64,000 nt of DNA from Chloroflexota bacterium (GTDB lineage: Bacteria; Chloroflexota; FW602-bin22; JACPRP01): positions 22,764 through 86,763 of the forward strand of contig JACQUC010000047.1 of assembly GCA_016210495.1 (NCBI GenBank), read 5' to 3'. A program made the position numbers and the translations under genes. Under the pieces are notes generated by a model. The model saw only the letters and a program-made list of their open reading frames with translations, did not search any database and was not told the origin of the DNA. This document shows, piece by piece, positions 56,641 to 64,000 of the stretch (position 1 is the stretch's first letter; each line of letters starts with the position of its first letter).

Positions 56641-57801
56641 GTGAAAATCGCCTACCTTTCCGAGGGCAACAACGTCTACGACCGCCGTTTCTTGGAGAAG
56701 ATGGTGGCTCGCGGACACAAGCCCTATCTGATCTCCTACTCTGCTGGCGATACAGTACGAGTAGACGGCGTTGAAGTGTTGCACTATGATCTGGCTGTCG
56801 TCCCAGGTCTGCAGCGATTTCAGCACCGGCCCGCAACATGCCGTCTAGTCGCCTGGCATCTGAAGCGGGTTTTGGCGCGAATCGCCCCCGACGTCCTTCA
56901 TACCGGCTACATTCAACAGCACGGCTACTATGGGGCGCTGACGGGTTTCCATCCTACCCTGTCTATGCCCTGGGGCTCCGACGTCTTGATTCGACCGGAG
57001 AAATGGCTCGTGCATAGGCAGATGGCCGAGTACACTTTGAAGCAGGCGGACATGATCACCTGCGACTGCCAACTGGTCAAAACTCGCATCGTCGACCTGG
57101 CGGGTTGTAGCCCGGAAAAGGTGGTCACCTTCCCGTGGGGAATCGACCTGAGTATTTTCAAGCCCTTGCACGGGCCATCGCGGGTCCGTGAGAGGCTGGG
57201 GTGGCAGGACAAGGAGATTCTCATTCAGACTCGGCAGTTCATGCCTGTATATGGCATCGAGGTTTTCCTGGACGCTTTGCCGGCAATTGTAAGCGAACGC
57301 CCGCAAGTCCGGGTTATCCTGGTGGGCTCGGGCCCGCTCGAACAGGACTACCGCACGAGGCTGGAGCGATCAGCTTTGACGCATCACGTCCACTTCGCCG
57401 GTCATGTGGATGAGGCGGCGATGGCCGAGTACCTGAACGCCGCCGACCTTTACGTCACGACGGCGCTTTCGGACGGCACTTCTGCTAGCATGCTGGAAGC
57501 GATGGCGTGCGAGCTGCCCGTCGTCGTCTCCGATGCGCCGGCCTACTTCGAGTGGGTTGAAGAGGGCATAAATGGTCTCATCGTGTCTCGTGGAAATTCC
57601 AAAGAATTGGCGACGGCCATATCTGATCTTCTCTCCAAGCCCGAACTGCGCCGCAAGATGGCCGAGCTAAACCTGCGCATCGCCCGCGAACGGGCAGATT
57701 GGGACCAGAACTTCGACAAGCTGGAGATGATCTATCGGCAGCTTGTATCCCCGGGCAAAAGGCATCTTGCCAGCCCTGAGCACGTGGAGGTGGCGTTGTG
57801 A
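56641..57801 (+). CDS. Family 4 glycosyltransferase (GT-B), copy A
   Basis: A 386-residue retaining GT-B enzyme, GTG start. KIAYLSEGNNVYDRRFLEKMVARGHKPYLISY is the N-terminal acceptor domain, SMPWGSDVLI and FPWGIDLSIFKP are central, and DGTSASMLEAMACELPVVVSDAPAYFEWV contains the E-x7-E donor-binding motif. It is a paralogue of the gene at 60141 (same D-R-R-F-L-E-K-M-V start and E-W-V blocks). Overlaps the following dehydrogenase (GTGA). Confidence 0.9.
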   Translation: MKIAYLSEGNNVYDRRFLEKMVARGHKPYLISYSAGDTVRVDGVEVLHYDLAVVPGLQRFQHRPATCRLVAWHLKRVLARIAPDVLHTGYIQQHGYYGALTGFHPTLSMPWGSDVLIRPEKWLVHRQMAEYTLKQADMITCDCQLVKTRIVDLAGCSPEKVVTFPWGIDLSIFKPLHGPSRVRERLGWQDKEILIQTRQFMPVYGIEVFLDALPAIVSERPQVRVILVGSGPLEQDYRTRLERSALTHHVHFAGHVDEAAMAEYLNAADLYVTTALSDGTSASMLEAMACELPVVVSDAPAYFEWVEEGINGLIVSRGNSKELATAISDLLSKPELRRKMAELNLRIARERADWDQNFDKLEMIYRQLVSPGKRHLASPEHVEVAL

Positions 57802-59063
57802 GAGTATCTGTGTTTGGCCTGGGATACGTGGGTTCTGTCAGCGCGGCGTGCCTGGCGAATGTCGGACATGTGGTGACAGGTATGGATATCGACAACTCGA
57901 AGGTTGCGGCTATGAACGACGGTCGCAGCCCCGTCGTAGAGCCCCATTTGGACGCCCTGATTTCCGAGGGCGTCGCCAACGGCAATCTGCGCGCCACGAC
58001 GAGCGCACTCGATGCGGTTTCGTCCTCGGACGTGCTGCTTGCTTGTGTTAACACCCCCTCGAATTCCGACGGCAGCTTGCGACTCGACGCGGTGGCACAC
58101 GTATGCAAGGATATCGGGGCAGCTTTGGGCAATTTAGACGGGTACCGGGTCGTGGTCATCCGCAGCACCGTTCTTCCCCGCGCCGTGGACCGCCTGATCT
58201 CGATCCTCGAGACCTCCTCGGGCAAGCGGGCTGGCTGCGACTTCGGCTTCGCTACGAATCCGGAGTTCCTGCGTGAGGCTTCGGCCGTTAGAGACTTTCG
58301 CCAGCCGCCGTTCACGGTCATTGGCGAGTTGGATTCGCGGAGCGGTGAGGCAGTCGCCTCCCTTTACTCGAACGAATCCGCACCGGTCTTCCGTGTGTCG
58401 CCTGCTGCGGCCCAAATGGTTAAGTACGCCTCCAACGCTTTTCACGCCCTAAAGGTCGTCTTCGCCAACGAAATCGGGCGCTTCTGCGCAGATCAGCAGA
58501 TAGATGCGCTCAGGGTTATGGAAATATTCGCTGCGGACACGAAGCTCAATATCTCACCTTCCTACCTGAGGCCTGGCTTCGCCTTTGGCGGTGCTTGCCT
58601 GGAGAAGGACCTCAGCGCCCTCTTGCACTCGGCGCATGAACTCGACCTCTCCCTACCGGTGCTGGAGGCGATCCTACCAAGCAACGAGTTACAGATCCAG
58701 CAGGCGCTCGATAGGATACTGGCCACCGGGTCTAGTCGTATTGGCATCGTCGGCCTCAGCAACAAGCAAGGGATCAGCGATGTGCGAGGCAGTCCCGTGG
58801 TCAAGCTGGCCGATCAACTTGCCTGCATGGGGCTGGACGTCAGCGTGTATGATCACGACATTGCGGCCGGCTCGGCTTCACACCAGGACCCTTCCGCCAA
58901 CGACGGGTCGATTGCTCCCATCGGCAGCCTCCGCCATGTTTCACTGGAGAACCTGATGGACGTTTCTGAGGTCGTCGTTATTCCCAAGAGCCTGCCAGAT
59001 GGCTATCAAACCCGTCTCTGGGAGCTGGTTCGCCCAGACCACACCGTTATCGATCTAAGGTAG
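57798..59063 (+). CDS. UDP-glucose/GDP-mannose-type dehydrogenase, AlgD-like but variant
   Basis: A 421-residue member of the nucleotide-sugar dehydrogenase family. It has VSVFGLGYVGSVSAACLA, TNPEFLREASAVRDF and AQMVKYASNAFHALKVVFANEIGR, then the catalytic loop FGGACLEKDLSAL with the nucleophilic Cys but Glu in place of the usual Pro (normally CLPKD). The C-terminus has GLSNKQGISDVRGSP, closer to GDP-mannose than UDP-glucose enzymes (SFK normally). It should make a uronic acid nucleotide. Together with ugd at 22588 the locus has two different family members. Confidence 0.85.
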   Translation: MRVSVFGLGYVGSVSAACLANVGHVVTGMDIDNSKVAAMNDGRSPVVEPHLDALISEGVANGNLRATTSALDAVSSSDVLLACVNTPSNSDGSLRLDAVAHVCKDIGAALGNLDGYRVVVIRSTVLPRAVDRLISILETSSGKRAGCDFGFATNPEFLREASAVRDFRQPPFTVIGELDSRSGEAVASLYSNESAPVFRVSPAAAQMVKYASNAFHALKVVFANEIGRFCADQQIDALRVMEIFAADTKLNISPSYLRPGFAFGGACLEKDLSALLHSAHELDLSLPVLEAILPSNELQIQQALDRILATGSSRIGIVGLSNKQGISDVRGSPVVKLADQLACMGLDVSVYDHDIAAGSASHQDPSANDGSIAPIGSLRHVSLENLMDVSEVVVIPKSLPDGYQTRLWELVRPDHTVIDLR

Positions 59064-59087
59064 CATTGGTGGGAGAGGTGAGGTAAT

Positions 59088-60128
59088 TTGAGAATCGCGG
59101 TGGTGGGTCCAACCGGCTTCGGGGGCGGGCAGAACGCGACCCACGCCATCCTGCGCTTCCTGCAGTCTCATAACTACGACGTCGTCTTCTTTGACGATAG
59201 GATCGACTCGCCGCCTCCACGCTGGTGGCGCGGCTATCACCGTCTCCGTCGTATGCTTTTCCGAGAGGGACCGGCCAGGGACGTGATTCAGAATCAGATA
59301 GCTGACACCATAAGAGCCGGCGGATTCACCACGGTCATCGGCGTCCAGGCTGGCGATGTGCTGCTACGCGACCTGCCTTGTAGGAAAATATTCTTCTGCC
59401 GCGCCCCCGCTGCGCACGAGCTGTATTTCAAGCTGGCGCAATGGACCTTGGACCCCTCCGACAGAATAAGAGCTGTGGAGACCAGCCGTCGCAGGGAACT
59501 GGAGGTCTTCCGGAGCTCTGATCACGTGACTATTGCGTGGAAAACGTACGAGGACTACATCCGCCGGTACGTCTACGACGGGCCAAACATAGTTTCGCAT
59601 CCCAGGGGAGGCTGGACCGGGTGCTATCCGAGAAGGGAGCGCGCATCTTTCAATGGCCCTCCGGCCCTGGTGTATCTCGGCGGACTGGGCAAATACTACA
59701 ACAACATGGAATTGCTCGCTCGGCTGTCATCCAGCTTGCCTTATTCGCTGGATGTTTATGGCTCCAGGCCGCCGGGGAAGGGGCACAGCCTCCGGTACGC
59801 TGGGCCGATGCAGGATACCGATTCCCAGTTGACGAAATACCAGTTTGGTATCAACACCGTCAGTCGAGAGTTGCTGCGCCGCCAGGGCTTCTCGAGCAAG
59901 ATATTTATGTACCTCTCATATGGCTTACCTTGCCTGTTTGCCGAGTGGGAGGAGTTCCCGCATGAGCTGGGGGGCTGCGTCCCGTACAACGAGGCAAACA
60001 TCGAGGGCGTCATCGAACGGTTTTCGGAAAGGAGAGCTTGGGAGGAGCTCAGCGACCAGGCCTATGCCCAGTCGCAGGAGTTATCTTGGGACAAGGTGCT
60101 CGAGCCATTGCTTGATCTCCTGGCATAG
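59088..60128 (+). CDS. Glycosyltransferase-like protein
   Basis: A 346-residue protein starting at TTG with GGGAGAGGTGAGG upstream. It begins RIAVVGPTGFGGGQNATHAILRFLQSHNYDVVFFDD, a GT-B-like first strand and glycine loop. Later GPPALVYLGGLGKYYNNMELLARLSSSLPYSLDVYGSRPPGKGHSLRYAGPM and FSSKIFMYLSYGLPCLFAEWEEFPHELGG match the donor half of GT-B enzymes (SKIFMYLSYGLP takes the place of the E-x7-E helix). No membrane segment. It lies between the two paralogous GT4 genes. Confidence 0.72.
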   Translation: MRIAVVGPTGFGGGQNATHAILRFLQSHNYDVVFFDDRIDSPPPRWWRGYHRLRRMLFREGPARDVIQNQIADTIRAGGFTTVIGVQAGDVLLRDLPCRKIFFCRAPAAHELYFKLAQWTLDPSDRIRAVETSRRRELEVFRSSDHVTIAWKTYEDYIRRYVYDGPNIVSHPRGGWTGCYPRRERASFNGPPALVYLGGLGKYYNNMELLARLSSSLPYSLDVYGSRPPGKGHSLRYAGPMQDTDSQLTKYQFGINTVSRELLRRQGFSSKIFMYLSYGLPCLFAEWEEFPHELGGCVPYNEANIEGVIERFSERRAWEELSDQAYAQSQELSWDKVLEPLLDLLA

Positions 60129-60140
60129 CCATAAGAACAC

Positions 60141-61277
60141 ATGAAAATTGCTTTTCTGTCAAGGGGAGGCAGCGTCTTCGATCGTCGCTTCCTGGAGAAG
60201 ATGGTCGAACGCGGCCACCAACCCTTCCTTATCTCTTATGCTAACCACCCGATCGTAGACGTTGAGGGAGTGGAAAACCATCACTACCCGTATTGGAAGT
60301 TCTTCCACCATTACTTCTTGCGCTCGCTGCGCATAACTTGGCATCTGCGAAAGCTTCTGGCCCGCTTACGACCCGACGTTCTGCACACCGGCTGGGTCAC
60401 CGACCACGGCTTCTACGGAGCTTTGAGCGGCTTCCATCCCACGCTGTCGATGCCTTTTGGCTCGGATATCCTCGTCCATCCGGATGAGTCGTGGGTCTTC
60501 ATGTGGAAGGCACGCCTGACCCTGCGCAGGGCCGACGCCATTACCTGCGACTGCGAGCTCGTCAAGACCCGGTGCGCCCAGATCGCCAAGTGCCCCACGG
60601 AAAGAATCATCACCTTTCCCTGGGGCGTTGACCAGTCGATCTTTCGCCCTCAATCAAAACCTTCGCCAGTACGGCGAGACCTGAGCTGGGAGGACAACGA
60701 GATCATCATCGTGTCGCGCCAGTTCAAGCAGGTGTACGGCATCGAGTATTTCCTCACGGCCCTGCCGCGGATCGTACGGGAGCGGCCTTCGGTGCGGGTT
60801 ATCCTCGCCGGCAGCGGTCCCTTGGAGCAGTCGTATCGTGCGATGCTGAGCGAATACGGACTGGCCAGCCACGTGCACTTTGCGGGCTGGCTCGACGAGC
60901 CCGACATGGCCGCCCACCTGAATGCCGCCGACGTCTATGTAACCACATCGCTCTCTGACGGCACGTCCGCCAGCATGCTGGAGGCTATGGCGTGCGGCCT
61001 GCCGATGGTCGTTTCCGATGCGCCCGCCTACTTCGAGTGGGTACAGGACGGGGTCAATGGCTTCGTCGTGCCACGCCGTGATAGCGAATATCTGGCGGAG
61101 CGCATCATTACGCTGCTTTCGGATGGAGCCTTGCGCGACGATATGGGGGCACGCAACCTGGAGATCGCGCACGAAAGGGCCGATTGGGAGAAGAATTTCT
61201 CCATCCTCGAAGGAATCTACGGTGACTTGCTTGATGGCAAGGGTATCAGCCGCAAGGAAGTGGAAGTCAGGGTATGA
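60141..61277 (+). CDS. Family 4 glycosyltransferase (GT-B), copy B
   Basis: A 378-residue paralogue of the gene at 56641. KIAFLSRGGSVFDRRFLEKMVERGHQPFLISY, SMPFGSDILVHPDE, FPWGVDQSIFRP and DGTSASMLEAMACGLPMVVSDAPAYFEWV (E-x7-E) are in the same order. The ATG at 60141 follows a 12-base gap without a clear Shine-Dalgarno sequence. Two related transferases may add similar residues at different positions. Overlaps the radical SAM gene (ATGA). Confidence 0.9.
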   Translation: MKIAFLSRGGSVFDRRFLEKMVERGHQPFLISYANHPIVDVEGVENHHYPYWKFFHHYFLRSLRITWHLRKLLARLRPDVLHTGWVTDHGFYGALSGFHPTLSMPFGSDILVHPDESWVFMWKARLTLRRADAITCDCELVKTRCAQIAKCPTERIITFPWGVDQSIFRPQSKPSPVRRDLSWEDNEIIIVSRQFKQVYGIEYFLTALPRIVRERPSVRVILAGSGPLEQSYRAMLSEYGLASHVHFAGWLDEPDMAAHLNAADVYVTTSLSDGTSASMLEAMACGLPMVVSDAPAYFEWVQDGVNGFVVPRRDSEYLAERIITLLSDGALRDDMGARNLEIAHERADWEKNFSILEGIYGDLLDGKGISRKEVEVRV

Positions 61278-62767
61278 GGTATCGACGCGTTCTTTTCGTC
61301 TTTCCCTACTATCCCAGTTCGGTCTTTGCCGAAGGATCTTATTTGGATGCCGGGCTGGGGTATCTCTCGGAGGCGCTGAACGGCAAAGGGATCGAGAACA
61401 GTGTCCTCGACATGTCTCTGCACCGGAACAAGGCCTATTTTCTCTCTCGCGTTCGGGAGTACCATCCCGACCTCATCGGCATCTCGATGCGGTCGCTCAA
61501 CTTCAGAAGCCACTATGCGCTGGCCACAGAGATCCGACAGTCCTGCCCAGAAGTCCACATCGTGGCCGGCGGGCCACACGTCTCCACCTTTCGCGAGGAA
61601 GTGCTTCAGGACTGTGCGGCCTTCGACTACGGCGTTGTCCTGGAAGGCGAGCACGCCATCGTCGAATTGTGCCGGGACGACTTGTCCTTGTCCGAGATCC
61701 CGGGGCTAATCTACCGAGGGCCCAACGGACAGACACTATACACCGGCGACCGCCCTTTCAACCGCGAGCTGGACTCACTCGCCTTTCCGACGTATTCTCG
61801 GTTTGAGCTCGAACGCTACCTTAGCAAGCTGATCCCCATCGTCTCGTCCAGAGGGTGTCCGTATCAGTGCATCTATTGCCCCGTCAGGACCACCATCGGG
61901 CGCCAATATCGCGCCCGCGACCCGATTCTGGTGGCCGACGAGGTCGAGTGGTGGTATCGCCGGGGTTATCGCACCTTCGACTTCACCGACGACAACTTCA
62001 CTCTGATTGCCGAGCGAGCCTTTCGGTTCTGCGAGGAGATCGCGCGACGTGGCCTGCGCGGCGCCAGGTTCAGTTGCGGCAACGGCATCAGAGCGGACCG
62101 CGTCACCCGTGAGCTGCTCGCGAAGATGAAAGAGGTGGGCTTCTATCAGTTGTCTTTTGGGGTCGAATCCGGCAACAATCGGATTCTCAAGAATCTCAAG
62201 AAAGGGGAAACGCTCGAGGAGATCGAGCAGGCCATTGCCTGGGCCTGCGAGCTAGGATTCCAGGTCAAGCTGACGTTTCTGATCGGCTCCCCCGGCGAGA
62301 CCTGGGATGATTTCCAGGATTCTCTGCGGATCGCCCGCAAGTATCCCGTCTGGAAGTTCAACTTCTTCACTCTGACGCCCTTTCCGAAGACCGAGCTCCA
62401 CGATTCGGTCGAGGCCAACAACCAGTGGCTGATAGATCCAAAGGACTATCTGGATCAGGTCAACAAGTGGACGAACACTCCCGCTTTCGAGAGCCCCGAG
62501 CTCTCCAAACAGCAGCGGATCCGGGCGTACAACGAAGCCCGTAAGCTGATGGAGGCCCATTGGAGACGCTCTGAGCGCAGGATCGCCAGAACGAACTTTC
62601 GAGAAAGCTTGCGGTCGAGAGGAATCCCCTCACCTGTGGCGGGTTTGGCTGCGGCCGTGCGCCATAGTCACCTGATTACCGTCGTCGACGAGCGGTTGCC
62701 ATGGTTTGGCCGGGCTCTGCGAGCGCTCAGGTCAACTGGCCGTCAGGGGGTGGCCTCCCCATCGTGA
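61274..62767 (+). CDS. B12-binding-domain radical SAM enzyme, second copy
   Basis: A 497-residue protein; ATGA overlap fixes the start. The cobalamin-type N-terminal domain has AGLGYLSEALNGKGIENSVLDMSLHR and YGVVLEGEHAIVELC. The Fe-S site is SRGCPYQCIYCPVRTT (C-x3-C-x2-C) near residue 195, and FGVESGNNRILKNLKKGE lies near 298. It shares the domain plan of the 40732 protein, but the two differ clearly in sequence, so they are likely to do different reactions. Its stop overlaps the last gene of the window (GTGA). Confidence 0.86.
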   Translation: MRYRRVLFVFPYYPSSVFAEGSYLDAGLGYLSEALNGKGIENSVLDMSLHRNKAYFLSRVREYHPDLIGISMRSLNFRSHYALATEIRQSCPEVHIVAGGPHVSTFREEVLQDCAAFDYGVVLEGEHAIVELCRDDLSLSEIPGLIYRGPNGQTLYTGDRPFNRELDSLAFPTYSRFELERYLSKLIPIVSSRGCPYQCIYCPVRTTIGRQYRARDPILVADEVEWWYRRGYRTFDFTDDNFTLIAERAFRFCEEIARRGLRGARFSCGNGIRADRVTRELLAKMKEVGFYQLSFGVESGNNRILKNLKKGETLEEIEQAIAWACELGFQVKLTFLIGSPGETWDDFQDSLRIARKYPVWKFNFFTLTPFPKTELHDSVEANNQWLIDPKDYLDQVNKWTNTPAFESPELSKQQRIRAYNEARKLMEAHWRRSERRIARTNFRESLRSRGIPSPVAGLAAAVRHSHLITVVDERLPWFGRALRALRSTGRQGVASPS

Positions 62768-64000
62768 GGGGCTCTGCAAGGCAATGGGCACTCGCGCGCT
62801 TGCGGGCGTTGCGACGTGGACGCGGGGTGGTGAGGGGCACCGCCATTTGCTGGACCGCACCGGGCGTAGTGGAACTGGACGCAATCGAGGAGCTAATGCC
62901 TGGGCCCGGCGAGGTGCTCGTGCAAACGTCCTTCACCGCCGTCAGCCCTGGCACGGAACGGGCATCCTTATTGCGCCTGCCAAATGCAGGCCGGGCGTTC
63001 CCCCAGTACCCCGGTTACTCTGGCGCCGGACAGATCGTGGCCGTCGGGCCGCGTGTGTCGCGCCTTCGCGTTGGGGACGTGGTCGCGGCCGGTGTCCACC
63101 ACGCCAGCGTAGCTACCTTGCCTGAAAATCGCGTTTTTTCTGTTCCGAAGGAACTGGACCTGGCACAGGCCAGCTTCTTCCAACTGGGTGTCATCGCCCT
63201 TCAGGCTTTTCGCAAGGGCCGCCCGGCAATGGGCCAACGCGTGGCTATCCTCGGACAGGGGCTGGTGGGGCAGCTACTCATCCAACTGTCCGTCGCTTGC
63301 GGCGCCCACCCGGTGACCGCCGTTGCCCGCACGCCAGCGCGCGCAGATCTCTCTGAGTATAGCGGCGCCCACCACGTCTTGAGCCTGGAGCGCGATTACG
63401 GCGCCGTCGACGGCGTTGACGCGGACCTGACCTACGAAGCCACCGGAAACCCGGCGGCACTGCACGCCGCGATAAGATGTACGCGGGCCGGCGGCCGCAT
63501 CGTGCTCGCTGGCAGCAGCCGTGGCGTTACCGAGCATCTCGATTTGCACCACATCGCCCGCGACCGCGCTTTGACGCTTGTCGGCGCCCATGTGGCGACG
63601 ATGCCAAAATGCGATTCCTCCTCGGGCGCCTGGACTCAGGAGCGAGAAGGGAAGACCTTCCTGCGATTCCTCCAACTGGGCACGCTGCGCCTTGGCGGAC
63701 TGATTACCGACCGCGTTTCCCCGGCGGAGTCCGGTGGGTTCTACCGGCGTTTGTGTTCCGAGAACGGGCGGACCACCGGCGCCGTTTTCGATTGGGGGCA
63801 ACTGCCACCACGCCAGCGCTGCCGGACCGGGTGCTTCTTTGCCCTGCCCGCTATGCATGTTTCGCCGCTGGCGGCAAGAAGGGCAGACGACCCAATTGAT
63901 GCGTCCGATTCCCCTGATCCGACCGAAAGCCATGCTGGCAGGGTGGCTACACCCCTGCCATATTCCGCCGGCGCCGGCCCGCCCGCACCGGCCCCCGACC
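62764..64000 (+). CDS. MDR-family zinc-binding dehydrogenase-like protein, runs off the window
   Basis: Open frame without a stop to the window end (412 codons). GTG at 62764 overlaps the previous stop in the operon's usual way; a GTG at 62830 would remove 22 basic residues. PGPGEVLVQTSFTAVSPGTERASLL, YPGYSGAGQIVAVG, GVHHASVATLP and VAILGQGLVGQLLIQLSVACGAHPV (NAD site) identify a medium-chain dehydrogenase. VFDWG near residue 343 is where related proteins end. The remaining 65 residues (Arg, Ala and Pro-rich) look unlike a protein domain and may be read-through of non-coding DNA or a second domain starting beyond the window. Confidence 0.75.
   Translation, partial: MRGSARQWALARLRALRRGRGVVRGTAICWTAPGVVELDAIEELMPGPGEVLVQTSFTAVSPGTERASLLRLPNAGRAFPQYPGYSGAGQIVAVGPRVSRLRVGDVVAAGVHHASVATLPENRVFSVPKELDLAQASFFQLGVIALQAFRKGRPAMGQRVAILGQGLVGQLLIQLSVACGAHPVTAVARTPARADLSEYSGAHHVLSLERDYGAVDGVDADLTYEATGNPAALHAAIRCTRAGGRIVLAGSSRGVTEHLDLHHIARDRALTLVGAHVATMPKCDSSSGAWTQEREGKTFLRFLQLGTLRLGGLITDRVSPAESGGFYRRLCSENGRTTGAVFDWGQLPPRQRCRTGCFFALPAMHVSPLAARRADDPIDASDSPDPTESHAGRVATPLPYSAGAGPPAPAPD

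Noticed and set aside
57798..59063. Dehydrogenase as an inactive remnant
   Set aside because: Despite the Pro-to-Glu change, the nucleophilic Cys, the NAD site and full length are retained.
63274..63933. 219-codon minus-strand open frame near the window end
   Set aside because: Antisense to the MDR dehydrogenase, whose plus-strand cofactor motif is clear.

Overview
The window is 64 kb of moderately GC-rich bacterial DNA in which essentially every supported gene lies on the plus strand. It encodes one very long surface-polysaccharide (exopolysaccharide, capsule or S-layer glycan) locus. Neighbouring genes mostly overlap by 1-23 bases (ATGA, GTGA, TTGA, TGATG junctions), so long stretches should be translationally coupled. 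The taxon cannot be proved from sequence alone. Intergenic hairpins beginning GTAGGGGCGG, frequent GTG/TTG starts and the gene mix make Chloroflexota (Anaerolineae-like) my best guess; this is an inference.

Layout. (1) 588-9775: a small HTH protein, an orphan HlyD-type lipoprotein, and the initiation and chain-control set: a polyprenyl-phosphate sugar-1-phosphate transferase, a WbpM/FlaA1-type 4,6-dehydratase and a Wzz/Wzc tyrosine kinase. Three very small membrane proteins and a carbamoyltransferase follow. (2) 9813-20675: an ABC polysaccharide exporter whose permease (wzm-like) and ATPase (wzt-like, with a carbohydrate-binding tail) are 8.6 kb apart. Between them lie sugar genes (reverse-order HldE-like protein, GmhB-like phosphatase, SDRs), an unusual E1-alpha/E1-beta thiamine-diphosphate pair, and a toxin-antitoxin-like pair with its own promoter and operator-like palindrome. 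(3) 20675-28544: nucleotide-sugar genes (glucose-1-phosphate cytidylyltransferase, UXS-like decarboxylase, UDP-glucose dehydrogenase, C-methyltransferase, aminotransferase), a methyltransferase and a GT2. (4) 28534-33186: the most interesting part. Three consecutive genes match the logic of the Campylobacter capsular phosphoramidate pathway (glutamine kinase Cj1418, gamma-glutamyl-CDP-amidate hydrolase Cj1417, CTP:phosphoglutamine cytidylyltransferase Cj1416). Here the kinase carries an extra N-terminal nucleotidyltransferase-like domain. Unknown genes, a formyltransferase-like protein and a LicD-type transferase follow. A broken VapBC pair sits among them.

(5) 37059-42306: SDR, methyltransferase, alcohol dehydrogenase, GT2 and a B12-binding radical SAM enzyme. 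(6) 42327-48113: a nonulosonate- or ulosonate-like module with a short NeuB lacking the SAF domain, a HAD phosphatase fused to a TIM-barrel isomerase through a repeat-encoded linker, Gfo/Idh/MocA, a CMP-sugar synthetase and two SDRs. (7) 48107-56628: a capsule-synthesis-like glycosyltransferase, GT2, a Wzy/WaaL-like membrane protein, an aminotransferase whose 3' end is repeated 0.8 kb downstream across a small two-gene cassette, an SDR and an SGNH-like protein. (8) 56641-64000: two paralogous GT4 enzymes around a nucleotide-sugar dehydrogenase and another glycosyltransferase, a second B12-radical SAM protein, and an MDR dehydrogenase running off the window.

Together the locus should build, decorate (carbamoyl, methyl, possibly phosphoramidate and branched-chain groups), polymerise and export a complex glycan. 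I saw no tRNA, rRNA, CRISPR array, transposase or integrase.
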